64,000 nt of DNA from [Anoxybacillus] calidus. Its GTDB lineage: Bacteria; Bacillota; Bacilli; Bacillales; Anoxybacillaceae. Shown piece by piece: positions 28,702-37,868 of the stretch (position 1 is the first letter of the stretch; each line of letters begins with the position of its first letter). Both the position numbers and the translations under genes were made by a program. The stretch spans positions 186,001 to 250,000 of the forward strand of contig NZ_JACDUU010000005.1 of the NCBI RefSeq assembly GCF_013760845.1, read 5' to 3'. The notes under the pieces are model-generated. The model saw only the letters and a list, made by a program, of their open reading frames with translations. It did not search any database and was not told where the DNA came from.

Positions 28702-29565
28702 CTATGCTTCCATTTGTTTATTTAAGAAAAAGAGAGCGACTGTTCCTGGGCCAGCGTGAGCACCAATTGCACCGCCAATCGGATAAACGAGAAAGTCAGT
28801 ACAGCCAAATTTTTCTTCTATTTGTTTCTTTAATTCTAAAGCAGCTTCCTCATCATCTCCGTGACTGATGCCAATCGTTTGCTTTTGTAAATCGACTCCG
28901 CGCTCTTCCATTAACTCAAGCATGCGTTTAAATACTTTTTTGCGGCCGCGAATTTTTTCAAGCGGGATTAATTTTCCGTCTTCGACATGAAGAAGAGGTT
29001 TTATGTTCAACAGTCCGCCGACAAATGCAGAAGTTTTGCTGATTCGTCCACCGCGTGCCAAAAATTCTAAATCGTCAACGGTAAAAATATGTTCCATATG
29101 GCGGCAATATTCGGAAACCGTTTCACATAGTTGTTCATACGGCATTCCTTTTTGCGCGAGTTGGGCCGCTTTAGCGACAACTAATCCTAAGCCGAGAGAG
29201 GCGCATTTTGAATCAATAATCGTTAGTTGAAAATCTGGGTATTCTTCAAGCACTTCAGCGCGAATCATCATTGCCGTTTGATATGTACCTGATAATTGGG
29301 AAGAAAACGCAATATAAATACAAGGGCGCTTTTCTTTTGCGTAATGTGTAAACACTTCTTTCAGTTTTAATGGACTTACCTGCGATGTTTTGACAATTTG
29401 ACCACTTCTCATGGCATCGTATACTTGCTTTGGCTGAATTGTAATAAGGTCTTCATAATCTTGGTCATTCAAACGCACAATAAGTGGTATTAAAGTAATG
29501 TCATGTTCTTGCAGAAAAGAGTATGGCAAATCGCAGCCGCTGTCCGCTAAAATTTGAATCGACAT
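28702..29565 (-). CDS. yitS: DegV-family fatty-acid-binding protein
   Basis: Cytoplasmic protein of 287 residues. DegV (FakB-like) proteins hold a fatty acid for phosphorylation by the FakA kinase. Visible family blocks: [10 protein letters not shown] at the start, KTSQVSP near 60, [12 protein letters not shown] near 90, [14 protein letters not shown] near 163 and the late [14 protein letters not shown]. The ribosome site AAGGTGAACATC supports the ATG at 29565, three codons inside the longest frame. Position next to yitT matches yitS of B. subtilis. Confidence 0.9.
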   Translation of the reverse strand: MSIQILADSGCDLPYSFLQEHDITLIPLIVRLNDQDYEDLITIQPKQVYDAMRSGQIVKTSQVSPLKLKEVFTHYAKEKRPCIYIAFSSQLSGTYQTAMMIRAEVLEEYPDFQLTIIDSKCASLGLGLVVAKAAQLAQKGMPYEQLCETVSEYCRHMEHIFTVDDLEFLARGGRISKTSAFVGGLLNIKPLLHVEDGKLIPLEKIRGRKKVFKRMLELMEERGVDLQKQTIGISHGDDEEAALELKKQIEEKFGCTDFLVYPIGGAIGAHAGPGTVALFFLNKQMEA

Positions 29566-29696
29566 GATGTTCACCTTCTCTCAAATATGATAAAATTTCT
29601 TCTGCTTTAGTTAGTGTAACGATTATTTAGGAAAAATACAATTTTTAATTTTAAAGTAATAAAGCAGCTATGGTAGAGCAACAGGAGGTAAATGAT

Positions 29697-30545
29697 ATGA
29701 TTTGGCTGCATGTGAAAAAATTTGCGGTTGTATTAATTGGAGCACTTCTAAATGCGATTGGTATGAATTTGTTTCTTATCCCTGCAAACGTGTATACAAG
29801 CGGATTTGCTGGGCTTGCCCAGCTGACATCTAAACTTGTTGGGGATTATACGCCTTATGAAATTTCAACAGGGATATTGTTGTTTATTTTAAATATTCCG
29901 GTGGCGATTTTAGGATGGAAACGAGTCGGAAAGTCATTTACATTTTACAGTTTTCTAAGTGTAGTTCTAATGTCATTCTTCCTTGAAATCATTCCCATTC
30001 AAGCGTTATCATCCGATATTTTGTTAAATGCGGTGTTCGGTGGTGTTATCGCAGCAGTCGGCATTGGTTTAACGTTAAAATGGGGAGCTTCGACAGGGGG
30101 ATTGGATATCATTGCTTTAGTATTATCGCATCTAAAAGATCGTCCGATCGGTATATACATTTTTACGTTGAATGCCGTCATTATTTTAACAGCGGGATAT
30201 GTGTACGGATGGGAACAAGCATTATATACGCTCGTCACTCTTTATGCGACAACCCGCGTGATCGACTCCATTCATACACGCCACCAAAAACTGACAGCAA
30301 TGATTATTACAAGTAAAGGCGAAGAAATGAAAAAAGCGATTCATGCCAAGCTTGTGCGAGGGATAACGACTGTTCCGGCCAAGGGAGCATTCTCTAAAGA
30401 GGATAAAGATATGTTAATAATTGTTATTACACGATATGAATTGTTTGATTTATCGCGGATTATTAAGAAAGTAGATCCAAAAGCATTCACGAATATTGTA
30501 CAGACAACAGAAGTACTGGGATTGTTTAGAAAAGATATTGGGTGA
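29697..30545 (+). CDS. yitT: YitT-family membrane protein
   Basis: 282-residue protein with five or six hydrophobic segments in the first 190 residues (DUF161-type, ALLNAIGMNLFLIPANVYTSG at the start, WGASTGGLDIIA near 128) followed by a soluble C-terminal DUF2179 domain (LTAMIITSKGEE ... LGLFRKD). The function is not known. The start ATG at 29697 follows ACAGGAGGTAAATGAT; the frame is open 27 bases further. Divergent from yitS. A terminator follows. Confidence 0.9.
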   Translation: MIWLHVKKFAVVLIGALLNAIGMNLFLIPANVYTSGFAGLAQLTSKLVGDYTPYEISTGILLFILNIPVAILGWKRVGKSFTFYSFLSVVLMSFFLEIIPIQALSSDILLNAVFGGVIAAVGIGLTLKWGASTGGLDIIALVLSHLKDRPIGIYIFTLNAVIILTAGYVYGWEQALYTLVTLYATTRVIDSIHTRHQKLTAMIITSKGEEMKKAIHAKLVRGITTVPAKGAFSKEDKDMLIIVITRYELFDLSRIIKKVDPKAFTNIVQTTEVLGLFRKDIG

Positions 30546-30554
30546 CATCATCAG

Positions 30555-30600
30555 AAACTGCCGCAACTAAAAATGACGTATGGGCGGCAGTTTCCTTTGT
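30555..30600 (+). terminator. Terminator after yitT
   Basis: AAACTGCCGC pairs with GCGGCAGTTT, followed by CCTTTGTTT. The A-rich left flank also allows termination of the convergent small genes. Confidence 0.7.
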
Positions 30601-30619
30601 TTGAAGTCAAGTTATAGCA

Positions 30620-30820
30620 CTATTGTGTAATCTTATCAAGATCTTCCTGAAATTGACGCAATTGTGCTTGCTCTGCTGTTGTTGAGTTTGCATAGGCAGA
30701 GGAAAGAGCATTTTTTGCCATCTCAACGGCATGCTGCAAATCAACAGAAGACTGTCCATTGGCCGCTTGTTTGGCAATCATGACCGCTTCACGCGCTTTT
30801 TGGAATAATGGATTTCCCAT
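30620..30820 (-). CDS. DUF3813 small protein
   Basis: 66-residue helical protein starting MGNPLFQKAREAVMIAKQAA, with a Ser/Gln/Ala-rich middle and the family feature of repeated A-x-x-A-K. Only two bases separate its ATG from the stop codon of the small gene upstream, so the two are cotranscribed and probably coupled. Function unknown. Confidence 0.75.
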   Translation of the reverse strand: MGNPLFQKAREAVMIAKQAANGQSSVDLQHAVEMAKNALSSAYANSTTAEQAQLRQFQEDLDKITQ

Positions 30821-30822
30821 TG

Positions 30823-30975
30823 CTATGCGCCCCCAAGCGAAGATTCAACCGCTTGTTTTGCTTTTCGCTCTTCCGCTTCCGCATATGTCATATGGTAAGG
30901 GATTCGTTCATCATGTTTTTCAACAGCGTCTACGCTTTGTTGAATAAAACGTTTGGATTTACTGCTTTTACCCAA
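30823..30975 (-). CDS. Small conserved-looking protein upstream of the DUF3813 gene
   Basis: 50-residue hydrophilic protein, MGKSSKSKRF at the start and EERKAKQAVESSLGGA at the end. The TTG at 30975 is chosen because AAGGGGGAATGCGCC lies at correct spacing; the open frame reaches 39 bases further upstream without a ribosome site. It forms a two-gene operon with the DUF3813 gene. No family is recognised with certainty. Confidence 0.55.
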   Translation of the reverse strand: MGKSSKSKRFIQQSVDAVEKHDERIPYHMTYAEAEERKAKQAVESSLGGA

Positions 30976-31141
30976 GGCGCATTCCCCCTTAAAGAAATGG
31001 AAAAGCTGATTCATGACAAGGAGACATTCTTTCCAATAGAAGTAGTTGGAGAGATTTGTCTCTAAGCTTTTGATCAGCTTCCATTGATAGTGTAACCGTG
31101 CAATCCAATTTTAATAAGGGAATGTTTAACTTGGAGGCTGC

Positions 31142-31948
31142 TTACAACTTTAGCAGCGATTTTAAGTAAATACCGATCCCATCTTCCTCATTTGTTTTTG
31201 TTACATCGCGGGCGATGGCTTTTAGAGGTTCAATCGCATTACCCATAGCAACGCCATAACCTGCCCATTCAATCATTTCTAAATCGTTGTCCTCATCACC
31301 GAAGGCAATGACCCGCTCTCTCGGAATTTGATAATATTCCGCAATACGTTGCAGTCCTACCGCTTTATGAATCCCTGTACGGACGATTTCAATGATATGC
31401 CATGGCGCGGCCCAACGGCGATGGTCGATGAGGTGGGCATGCACCTCGGATAAATAGGTACGAATTTCCTCTACATGTTCTTCATCAGCATGAATCAAAA
31501 TACAAGTAGGGTCTTTTCGTAAAATTTGCCGCAAATCACCGATTTGGACATGTGGATTGCCTAAATTAAAGATATCAAGCAATTGTTCATCATGCTCGTG
31601 AAGGTATACATCATCCATAATTTCTGCCAAAATATTTTTGACATTATATTTTTCGCTCACTTCAATAATTTCTTTCACTGTTTCTAAATGAAGAGGAGTA
31701 TGGTACACTCCCCAGCTGTCATCTTTTGGGTGATGAACAAATGCACCGTTAAAATTGACAATTGGAGTTGTTAGTTCCAGCTCTTCATAATACATTTTGC
31801 TGGCGCGGTACGGACGACCCGTTGCGATGACAATCATGTGCCCAGCTTCTTTTGCTTTAAAAAGTATTTCTTTTGTGTAAAGAGAAATCGTTTTATTGTC
31901 TTTTAATAATGTTCCATCCAAATCTAAAGCAATTAAATATTTTTCCAT
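31142..31948 (-). CDS. yitU: Cof-type HAD hydrolase, YitU
   Basis: Cytoplasmic phosphatase of the haloacid dehalogenase superfamily, 268 residues. Motif I LDLDGTLL gives the nucleophile Asp near residue 9; motif II ATGRPYRAS near 42; the large C2-type cap follows; motif IV FGDEDNDLEMIEWAG is near 215. Substrate unknown; some relatives dephosphorylate sugar phosphates or flavin intermediates. Strong ribosome site ATAAAGGAGTCGTT. Order yitU-yitV is as in B. subtilis, and the two are divergent here. Confidence 0.9.
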   Translation of the reverse strand: MEKYLIALDLDGTLLKDNKTISLYTKEILFKAKEAGHMIVIATGRPYRASKMYYEELELTTPIVNFNGAFVHHPKDDSWGVYHTPLHLETVKEIIEVSEKYNVKNILAEIMDDVYLHEHDEQLLDIFNLGNPHVQIGDLRQILRKDPTCILIHADEEHVEEIRTYLSEVHAHLIDHRRWAAPWHIIEIVRTGIHKAVGLQRIAEYYQIPRERVIAFGDEDNDLEMIEWAGYGVAMGNAIEPLKAIARDVTKTNEEDGIGIYLKSLLKL

Positions 31949-32059
31949 AACGACTCCTTTATATCATCATAATTTTTTCTAATTTGAGTGTAACTCTTTT
32001 CCAAAATTTTTGTCCACATGTTAAACTAACGTTAGAAAGGGAAAAAGGAGTTAGAGAAT

Positions 32060-32827
32060 ATGGTTGTCGTTCAAAATGAGAAAATAGCTCATATTCCAGT
32101 TTTGCATGTGGTCAAGGAAGAGAAGAAACATGAAAAATTGCCGCTTATCATCTTTATTCACGGTTTTACAAGTGCGAAAGAACATAATTTGCATTTTGGC
32201 TACTTGCTTGCTGAAGCGGGATATCGCGTGATTTTGCCGGATGCACTTTATCATGGGGAACGCGAAGAAAATTTAACAGAGAAACAGTTGCAGTTTTCGT
32301 TTTGGAATATTGTCATTAACGAAATCGCAGAAATAGAGCAGCTCAAAGAAGAGCTTGCTGCGAAAAATTTAATTAATGAGCAGCGTATTGGCTTAGCAGG
32401 CACGTCCATGGGAGGGATCACAACATTTGGTGCTTTGACAAAATATCCGTGGATTAAGGCAGCTGTCTCACTCATGGGAACTCCTTGCTATGAATTGTTT
32501 TTCCAATTACAAATTGATGAAGTAAGAAAAAGAAAACTTAAGCTTCCTTTATCAGAAGAGGAATTGAAGAAAGAAAGGGAGCGTCTCGCTGCTTATGACC
32601 TTTCATTGCAGCCAGAAAAGCTAAAAGGGCGCCCATTGCTTATTTGGCATGGACGGCTTGATCAAGTGGTGCCTTATCATTATACATATGAGTTTTATGA
32701 AAAGATAAAACCTCTTTATGCCCAAAACGAAGCGAATTTAAAATTTATTTCTGATGACAAAGCAGGACATAAAGTAACAAGAGAAGCATTTTTAGAAACG
32801 GTGAAGTGGTTTATACAACACGTCTAA
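32060..32827 (+). CDS. yitV: Alpha/beta hydrolase, YitV family
   Basis: Soluble esterase-like protein of 255 residues. The oxyanion segment HGFTSAKE lies near residue 34, the nucleophile elbow GTSMGG near 114, and the acid and base are likely Asp in WHGRLDQVVPY and His in DKAGHKVT near the end. The natural substrate is unknown. Ribosome site AAAAAGGAGTTAGAGAAT. Same length as B. subtilis YitV. Repeat copy 6 follows its stop codon. Confidence 0.88.
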   Translation: MVVVQNEKIAHIPVLHVVKEEKKHEKLPLIIFIHGFTSAKEHNLHFGYLLAEAGYRVILPDALYHGEREENLTEKQLQFSFWNIVINEIAEIEQLKEELAAKNLINEQRIGLAGTSMGGITTFGALTKYPWIKAAVSLMGTPCYELFFQLQIDEVRKRKLKLPLSEEELKKERERLAAYDLSLQPEKLKGRPLLIWHGRLDQVVPYHYTYEFYEKIKPLYAQNEANLKFISDDKAGHKVTREAFLETVKWFIQHV

Positions 32828-32833
32828 CCGATC

Positions 32834-32936
32834 AAAAAAGGCTGACCTAAAGCGAAGTATCAGATCCCACATACCTGTTTGGTAAGTGCATGCTATATTG
32901 TGTGTGAGGTCAGACGCTTATGGGTCAGCTTTTTTT
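32834..32936 (+). repeat. Palindromic 3'-end repeat, copy 6 (convergent yitV / zinc-ribbon gene)
   Basis: Outer arms AAGGCTGACCTA / TGGGTCAGCTTT, middle arms GTATCAGATCCCACA / GTGAGGTCAGACGC, with G-U pairs where the arms differ. The inner stem is shortened. Ends in seven T. The stop codon of the convergent gene (32918-32920) lies inside it. Confidence 0.8.
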
Positions 32937-33088
32937 ACATGCTTAGAGGTTTGCTCTGCTTTTTTTTTCTTATAGCACTGAAAGCAATATAACATTTCTT
33001 TTTCTTCGCTTATGACACCGTTTAAAAAACCATGCAAACAATGAATTGGTTTGCCGCATCTCGAACAAAAACCGATGAACTCCTCCAA
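32918..33088 (-). CDS. Small zinc-ribbon protein
   Basis: 56-residue protein with two Cys pairs: FCSRCGKPIHC near residues 7-17 and YCFQCYKK near 37-44, suggesting one structural zinc site. The TTG at 33088 is preceded by AAAGGGGAGTGGCGG, giving MEEFIGFCSRC; the long upstream open frame has no ribosome site. The last codons (KKADP, stop) are encoded by the arm of repeat copy 6, so the C-terminus has been altered by that repeat. Function unknown. Confidence 0.6.
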   Translation of the reverse strand: MEEFIGFCSRCGKPIHCLHGFLNGVISEEKEMLYCFQCYKKKKAEQTSKHVKKADP

Positions 33089-33214
33089 CCGCCACTCCCC
33101 TTTCATGAGCGTTGAGAATCTACACAACGAATGGTGATGTCCATTACTTCGGTAAACAAGCGTAGCGATTATGATGTGTATATAAACCATTATAATATAA
33201 GGGGAGCTTATTTT

Positions 33215-33432
33215 ATGAGTTTATTTACGGCAAAATTCATGTTTCTGCTTATGACCTGTGCTTACGACACCCAATGATTTTCCGCTATAAAGACAGGAAA
33301 AGTACTGGAATGGATGAATGACCATGCCCCGTGTCCTCTTTATTTATGATGGAACGGGAAAATCAATTGACATGGGAGCATGTAGAAGAAGGTCTGGAAA
33401 TTTGGTGGGCGGTGATTAGGAATAAGGGATAA
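33215..33432 (+). pseudogene. Decayed short gene with frameshifts
   Basis: An ATG with ribosome site AAGGGGAGC opens a frame that stops after 20 codons. Pieces in neighbouring frames read GKIHVSAYDLCLRHPMIFRY, then GKVLEWMNDHAPCPLYL, then LTWEHVEEGLEIWWAVIRN before a TAA. Together they look like a protein of about 70 residues broken by at least two frameshifts. No family is recognised. It lies just before repeat copy 7. Confidence 0.4.
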
Positions 33433-33440
33433 ACTTGGCA

Positions 33441-33560
33441 GGGGCTGACCCAAAAGCAACGTGTCAGACCCCACAACCATAATATATAGGATATAACAAG
33501 GAATAAAAACGCGATATATTGTGGATTTCGCGTGAGGTCAGACACTTATGGGGCAGCCCC
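33441..33560 (+). repeat. Palindromic 3'-end repeat, copy 7 (at the end of the DUF2935 gene)
   Basis: Outer arms GGGGCTGACCC / GGGGCAGCCCC, middle arms GTGTCAGACCCCAC / GTGAGGTCAGACAC, inner ATAATATATAGGATAT / CGATATATTGTGG. It lies between the decayed gene (+) and the stop codon of the DUF2935 gene (-). Confidence 0.8.
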
Positions 33561-33580
33561 TGAAACTCTCAATTTGAGGA

Positions 33581-34480
33581 TTATGGATTTTGCATTTGAT
33601 TTTTCTTTAAACGATTCTCTAAAACGTGGATCATATAAAGGAAATGTTCTGCTTCCCGTACAACGTGGTCGGCTAGTAGCGGATTAATAACATTTTTAAT
33701 TTGGCATGTCTTAATCAATTCAAGTCCTGCTTTCTTAAAGTTAAGTAACTCTGTTGCAGCACTTTCACTATCCTTATTCATTTTTCCTATAATCGGATAG
33801 GTCGGTTGTTTGTTATATAACATAGATTCGACATCTCTGGCTTGATTCAAAAGTGTTTCAAAATCATCAGCAAACCCTCTAGCGGTTGTAACTAACTTTC
33901 GTTCAGATTGATCTAACAAAGAAGAGATAAAGCGAGAATGTTCCATCATAATTCGAAGCCAGAATACATTTTCACTGATAATGGCATCTTGAATAGGTTC
34001 TAAAATACCTTGATTAAATTTTTGTAAAGTTCTTATAAAATATTCGGCTTCACGAGCTATATGGTCTACAAGAAGGGGGAAATTAAAACCACTAACTTTA
34101 CAATTAATGATCAGGATTAGAAGATTTCTCTTGAAATTTCTAAAACCGTAAACTAGCTGAATACTATCCTCATTTAATTTTCGTACAGCTTGAACGGTTT
34201 CGGGAGTTTGATATGCTCTTTTTTCAAGTTGTTCAAAGTAGTTGTAAAAATTGTCTGTTTGCTGTATTAAATGTTTGTCTTTCCGATTAAATCCTTCTCC
34301 AAGAAATAAAGCATGTTCTTTCATAATTCTAAGCCAAAACTTATTTTCAGTTAGCGAACGGTCAATAAACTCCTTTTCTGTTAAAGATTCAGGTGGAGTT
34401 GCTTTTGTTTCTGGAGGAATTAACATTTGATTTTGGGAACCAGTTGCAAAGTGACCAGGTATCCGTGGAGGATTCTGCAA
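33581..34480 (-). CDS. DUF2935 protein with two tandem ferritin-like modules
   Basis: 299-residue cytoplasmic protein made of two related halves: ENKFWLRIMKEHALFL ... LLVDHIAREAEYF (about 45-155) and ENVFWLRIMMEHSRFI ... LLADHVVREAEHF (about 180-290). In each half the E--FWLRIM-EH and DH--REAE blocks could ligate a metal, as proposed for this helical family. The biological role is unknown. Start TTG at 34480 is chosen because the GTG opening the frame overlaps AGGAG. Divergent from mobA. Confidence 0.8.
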   Translation of the reverse strand: MQNPPRIPGHFATGSQNQMLIPPETKATPPESLTEKEFIDRSLTENKFWLRIMKEHALFLGEGFNRKDKHLIQQTDNFYNYFEQLEKRAYQTPETVQAVRKLNEDSIQLVYGFRNFKRNLLILIINCKVSGFNFPLLVDHIAREAEYFIRTLQKFNQGILEPIQDAIISENVFWLRIMMEHSRFISSLLDQSERKLVTTARGFADDFETLLNQARDVESMLYNKQPTYPIIGKMNKDSESAATELLNFKKAGLELIKTCQIKNVINPLLADHVVREAEHFLYMIHVLENRLKKNQMQNP

Positions 34481-34695
34481 ATTTCCCACTCCTTTTTAGA
34501 TAATTCAAGTTATCTAAAATTATATTTATACAGCCATTCTTTTATGTGTTTTGAAAGAAAAAGATTGTTAAACTAAGGTGAACCGTCTCACAATTACAGG
34601 AAAAAATAATATTCCTTTTAGATAAGGAAAGCTTTTCTTTTTGTTTTTTCATGTTACAGTAATACAAAAATTCCTGAATGGAGGAGTGAACGAAG

Positions 34696-35283
34696 GTGAA
34701 ACAGATTGCAGGAGCGGTTCTTGCTGGCGGTGAGTCGCGGCGCTTTGGCAGTCCAAAAGCGTTTGCGAAACGGGAGGAAAACTATTTTTTTCAGTTTGCG
34801 GTAAATGCGTTGCGCCCATTTGTTCAAGATATATATATTGTTAGTCACCCATCTCTTGTGTCGCGTTTTCAACAAATGACGATCGACAAGGTAGTGATTG
34901 ATGAGGAAATGTATCGCGGCCAAGGTCCGCTCGCTGGAATTTATACGGTAATGCAGCGAACTGATGCGGAATGGGTGTTTGTTCTTCCTTGTGATATGCC
35001 GTATATACGCGCAAGCACAGTTGCAAAGATGATGGAATATATCGATGAACAGTTTGATATTATCGTGTCTGCTCATTTCGGCGACATTCAGCCGTTAGTA
35101 GGTATATACCATCGACGCACCGTTGAGCATATTGAGCAATTGCTCGAGACGAAGAACAATCGAATGATGTCTCTATTGGAATGTTGTCGTGTTCGCTATG
35201 TGAATGAACAAGATTTTTTAGAAGATAAAATCGTTTTTCGTAATATTAACAATCGAGAGGAATATGACAATTCTATGACATGA
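34696..35283 (+). CDS. mobA: Molybdenum cofactor guanylyltransferase
   Basis: Attaches GMP to molybdopterin to form the guanine-dinucleotide cofactor used by DMSO-reductase-family enzymes. The 195-residue protein has the nucleotidyltransferase signature LAGGESRRFGSPKA at residues 9-22, GPLAGIYT near 77 and LPCDMPY near 97. Start GTG after GGAGGAGTGAACGAAG. It begins a molybdenum block on this strand, but 250 bases separate it from modB. Confidence 0.9.
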   Translation: MKQIAGAVLAGGESRRFGSPKAFAKREENYFFQFAVNALRPFVQDIYIVSHPSLVSRFQQMTIDKVVIDEEMYRGQGPLAGIYTVMQRTDAEWVFVLPCDMPYIRASTVAKMMEYIDEQFDIIVSAHFGDIQPLVGIYHRRTVEHIEQLLETKNNRMMSLLECCRVRYVNEQDFLEDKIVFRNINNREEYDNSMT

Positions 35284-35531
35284 TAAATATTGTGATGGAA
35301 TGTCACTATGCTGCAATGGACGGTAGAAGCTTATTTTGTGATAGTATACCGTGAGCCTTGAAAGATTGAAAAATTCATACAGATCATTTCCTAGTTTACC
35401 AATTTATATGCTATACTAGCAGTTAACATACATGTTGTTCCCTTATGAAAAAGACGTTTGTCATCATTATAGTGAAACATATCACAAGCTAATGTTGAAT
35501 GATTTTATATTATAGAAAGAGGTTGGCAAAC
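35284..35531 (+). other. Gap between mobA and modB, possible modA leader remnant
   Basis: A frame at 35455 reads MKKTFVIIIVKHITS and stops. The first ten residues look like the start of a signal peptide, as expected for the binding protein ModA that normally precedes modB. It lacks a clear ribosome site. Otherwise nothing is seen. Confidence 0.3.
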
Positions 35532-36185
35532 ATGACGCCGGAATTTTGGACGCCGATTGGGCTGTCCATAAAGGTCTCGCTCACAGCTGGAATAATCGTA
35601 TTGTTGGCAGGGATTTTCGCAGGAAAATTCATGTCTCGCCACCGTTTCAAAGGGAAAATCATCGTAGAAACTTTTTTTATGCTTCCGCTTGTTCTTCCAC
35701 CGTCAGTTGTTGGGTTTTTGTTAATCATCTTTTTTGGAAAAAAAAGTCCGATTGGAAAAGCAATCGAGGCGATTTTTCACCATCCGGTCATGTTTACATG
35801 GTGGGCAGCTGTCATTGCTTCTGTCGTTGTCTCTTTTCCTTTAATGTACCAATCAGCAAAATCAGGATTTGAATCGGTCGATGAAATGGTGGAGGGAGCG
35901 GCACGGATAGATGGTGCAAACGAATATCAAGTATTTTTCTATATATCGATCCCTTTATCGATTAAGACGATTGTTTCTGGGGCGATTTTATCGTTTGCTA
36001 GAGGATTAGGGGAGTTTGGCGCTACTCTCATGTTTGCAGGAAATATCCCTGGAAAGACGCAAACGATCCCGACAGCCATTTTTGTTGCCATCGAATCTGG
36101 AAATATGATGATGGCTTGGATGTGGGTATTAGTAACAATGGTTCTTTCTTTTTTATTGTTATTATGTTCAACTATTTTTAAATGA
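35532..36185 (+). CDS. modB: Molybdate ABC transporter permease
   Basis: Membrane permease of 217 residues with about five hydrophobic helices. The ATPase-contact loop reads EGAARIDGANEYQVFFYISIPLS near residue 125, and FARGLGEFGATLMFAGNIPGKTQTIP near 160 is typical of ModB/CysT-type permeases. The frame is open 33 bases upstream, but AGAAAGAGGTTGG marks the ATG at 35532. Neither modA nor modC is next to it, so the transporter is incomplete in this window. A link to molybdate is supported by the neighbours. Confidence 0.85.
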   Translation: MTPEFWTPIGLSIKVSLTAGIIVLLAGIFAGKFMSRHRFKGKIIVETFFMLPLVLPPSVVGFLLIIFFGKKSPIGKAIEAIFHHPVMFTWWAAVIASVVVSFPLMYQSAKSGFESVDEMVEGAARIDGANEYQVFFYISIPLSIKTIVSGAILSFARGLGEFGATLMFAGNIPGKTQTIPTAIFVAIESGNMMMAWMWVLVTMVLSFLLLLCSTIFK

Positions 36186-36227
36186 TCATATAAATGTGTT
36201 AATACCGGTTAATAGGAGTGGCACTTT

Positions 36228-37250
36228 ATGAAACGGGAAGACAACCAAATGATCGATCGATTAGGTCGTCCGTTAAGAGATTTGCGCATCTCTGTTACGG
36301 ATCAATGTAATTTTCGCTGCGTTTATTGTATGCCAGCGGAGATTTTTGGTCCTGATTTTCGCTTTTTACATCAAAATGAATTGTTAACCGTTGATGAAAT
36401 GACGATTATTGCGGAGTGCTTCGCCAATTTGGGAGTTGAAAAAATTCGTATCACAGGAGGAGAGCCGTTACTACGAAAGGATTTGTCTGTTTTTATTGAA
36501 AGATTGACAAAAATAGAAGGGATTAAAGACATTGCTTTGACAACAAACGGAGTACATTTAGTAAAGTGGGCGGAAATTTTAAAGCAAGCTGGATTACAGC
36601 GTGTAAATGTAAGTCTTGATGCCCTTGACGATGAAGTTTTTAAGAAAATGAACGGTGTTGGAGTAGGGGTTGCCCTGATTTTAAAAGGGATTGAGGCAGC
36701 AAAAAAAGCGGGATTGAAAGTAAAAGTAAACATGGTCGTAAAAAAAGGTTTGAACGATTCACAAATTGTACCGATGGCTCGCTATTTTAAACAGGCGGGT
36801 ATTACACTTAGATTTATTGAGTTTATGGATGTAGGGACGTCAAACGGATGGGATTTTTCTCAAGTTGTCACGAAAAAAGAGATATACGAACAAATTTGTC
36901 AATTCCATTTGCTTGAACCGATAGAGTCCGCTTATTTTGGCGAGGTGGCTAGTAGATATCGCTACGTAGGTACGGATACAGAAGTTGGGTTTATTTCTTC
37001 AGTTACGGAATCGTTTTGCAAAAGCTGTACAAGAGCAAGAGTTTCTGCTGATGGAATATTATACACATGCTTATTTGCCTCAGAAGGAGTATCGCTAAAG
37101 GAGCTTTTAAGACAGGGAGCTGAAAAAGTGCTTATTGAGGAATTGATTATCTCGACATGGAATAAACGGAATGATCGATATTCTGATGAACGGACAGAAC
37201 AAAGCGCAAAAGAGCGGAAAAAGATTGAAATGTCTTATATTGGGGGATAA
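36228..37250 (+). CDS. moaA: GTP 3',8-cyclase (molybdopterin synthesis, radical SAM)
   Basis: First step of molybdopterin synthesis: radical rearrangement of GTP. The 340-residue protein has the radical SAM cluster C27-x3-C31-x2-C34 (CNFRCVYC), GGEPLLRKD near 82, and the second cluster region [13 protein letters not shown]...C near 264. It ends in the functionally important Gly-Gly (YIGG). Ribosome site AATAGGAGTGGCAC. No moaC or moaB partner lies in the window. An imperfect terminator follows. Confidence 0.95.
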   Translation: MKREDNQMIDRLGRPLRDLRISVTDQCNFRCVYCMPAEIFGPDFRFLHQNELLTVDEMTIIAECFANLGVEKIRITGGEPLLRKDLSVFIERLTKIEGIKDIALTTNGVHLVKWAEILKQAGLQRVNVSLDALDDEVFKKMNGVGVGVALILKGIEAAKKAGLKVKVNMVVKKGLNDSQIVPMARYFKQAGITLRFIEFMDVGTSNGWDFSQVVTKKEIYEQICQFHLLEPIESAYFGEVASRYRYVGTDTEVGFISSVTESFCKSCTRARVSADGILYTCLFASEGVSLKELLRQGAEKVLIEELIISTWNKRNDRYSDERTEQSAKERKKIEMSYIGG

Positions 37251-37290
37251 AGAGCCTTACTGCGTAAGTTCTTACGTTAACTTAAATACG

Positions 37291-37337
37291 ATAAAAAAGC
37301 GGACTGACTCAAAATGAATGGGCCATTCCGTTTTTAT
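37291..37337 (+). terminator. Imperfect terminator after moaA, perhaps a decayed repeat arm
   Basis: AAAAAGCGGA and TCCGTTTTT can pair with one bulged base. The segment GGACTGACTCAAAATGAA between them resembles the left arm of the nine-copy repeat (GGCTGACTCAAAGCGAA), so it may be a half-lost copy. Confidence 0.45.
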
Positions 37338-37700
37338 TATTTATATTGCATTCAGTTAAGAAAGCATGGAAATAAAATGTTTTGTAAATGGATATGTTCA
37401 AAATGGTCGGATTCCTATATTTCTCATCTTTAATATAAACAAGTTGGTATGTTTTGCACATCTTTTGTGGAGGGACGAAGTCGGACGTAATTTGTTAAAT
37501 CTCCTTGATGATATCCCCTGTTGCACCTGTTCCTGTACAAGCTCTTCAACAATTTGTTTCATCTTTTCATTCTTTTCATCGTAGAGTTTTTTCAAATTGT
37601 GAAATAAGTGGGAATGCTTCTGTTCTTCCTTAGTGGTGTGCTGTTCTAGTTCTGTTCATCATATATGAACTTATAACTTTTGAGAAATTTGGTCTAGATT
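37338..37700 (-). other. Gap between moaA and moeA with antisense coding remnant
   Basis: No intact gene. On the minus strand (about 37470-37640) an open stretch reads ELEQHTTKEEQKHSHLF and continues as a charged helix (KLYDEKNEKMKQIVEELVQE) before losing gene-like composition. It has no start with a ribosome site. It looks like a fragment of a helical protein, of unknown family. Confidence 0.35.
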
Positions 37701-37713
37701 CGTATAACAAAAG

Positions 37714-37757
37714 TGTGACAAAAATCATAACAAACCGGTTGTCATTTTAGATACAAT
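37714..37757 (+). promoter_or_regulatory. Candidate Fnr-type site and promoter of moeA
   Basis: TGTGA-caaaaa-TCATA (37714-37729) fits the Fnr/Crp consensus TGTGA-N6-TCACA with one mismatch. A -10-like TACAAT at 37752-37757 would put the site about 42 bases before the transcription start, the usual place for activation by Fnr. A TTGTCA further right offers an alternative -35. Confidence 0.45.
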
Positions 37758-37868
37758 GTTCATAGTAGAAATGGATAAATGATGGGAATGTTACAGAACA
37801 TGGAAAGTGTAGTTTCGTTGTTAAAAAGAGGGTTACTAGTGATATAAAAAGGTAGTGAGGGATGAATA

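Noticed and set aside
35287-35310. Fnr site downstream of mobA (GTGA-N7-TCAC)
   Set aside because: The half-sites are separated by seven bases instead of six, and no promoter fits.
37366-37584. + strand 72-codon frame between moaA and moeA
   Set aside because: Cysteine/serine/phenylalanine-rich low-quality sequence, antisense to a better charged helical frame; no ribosome site.
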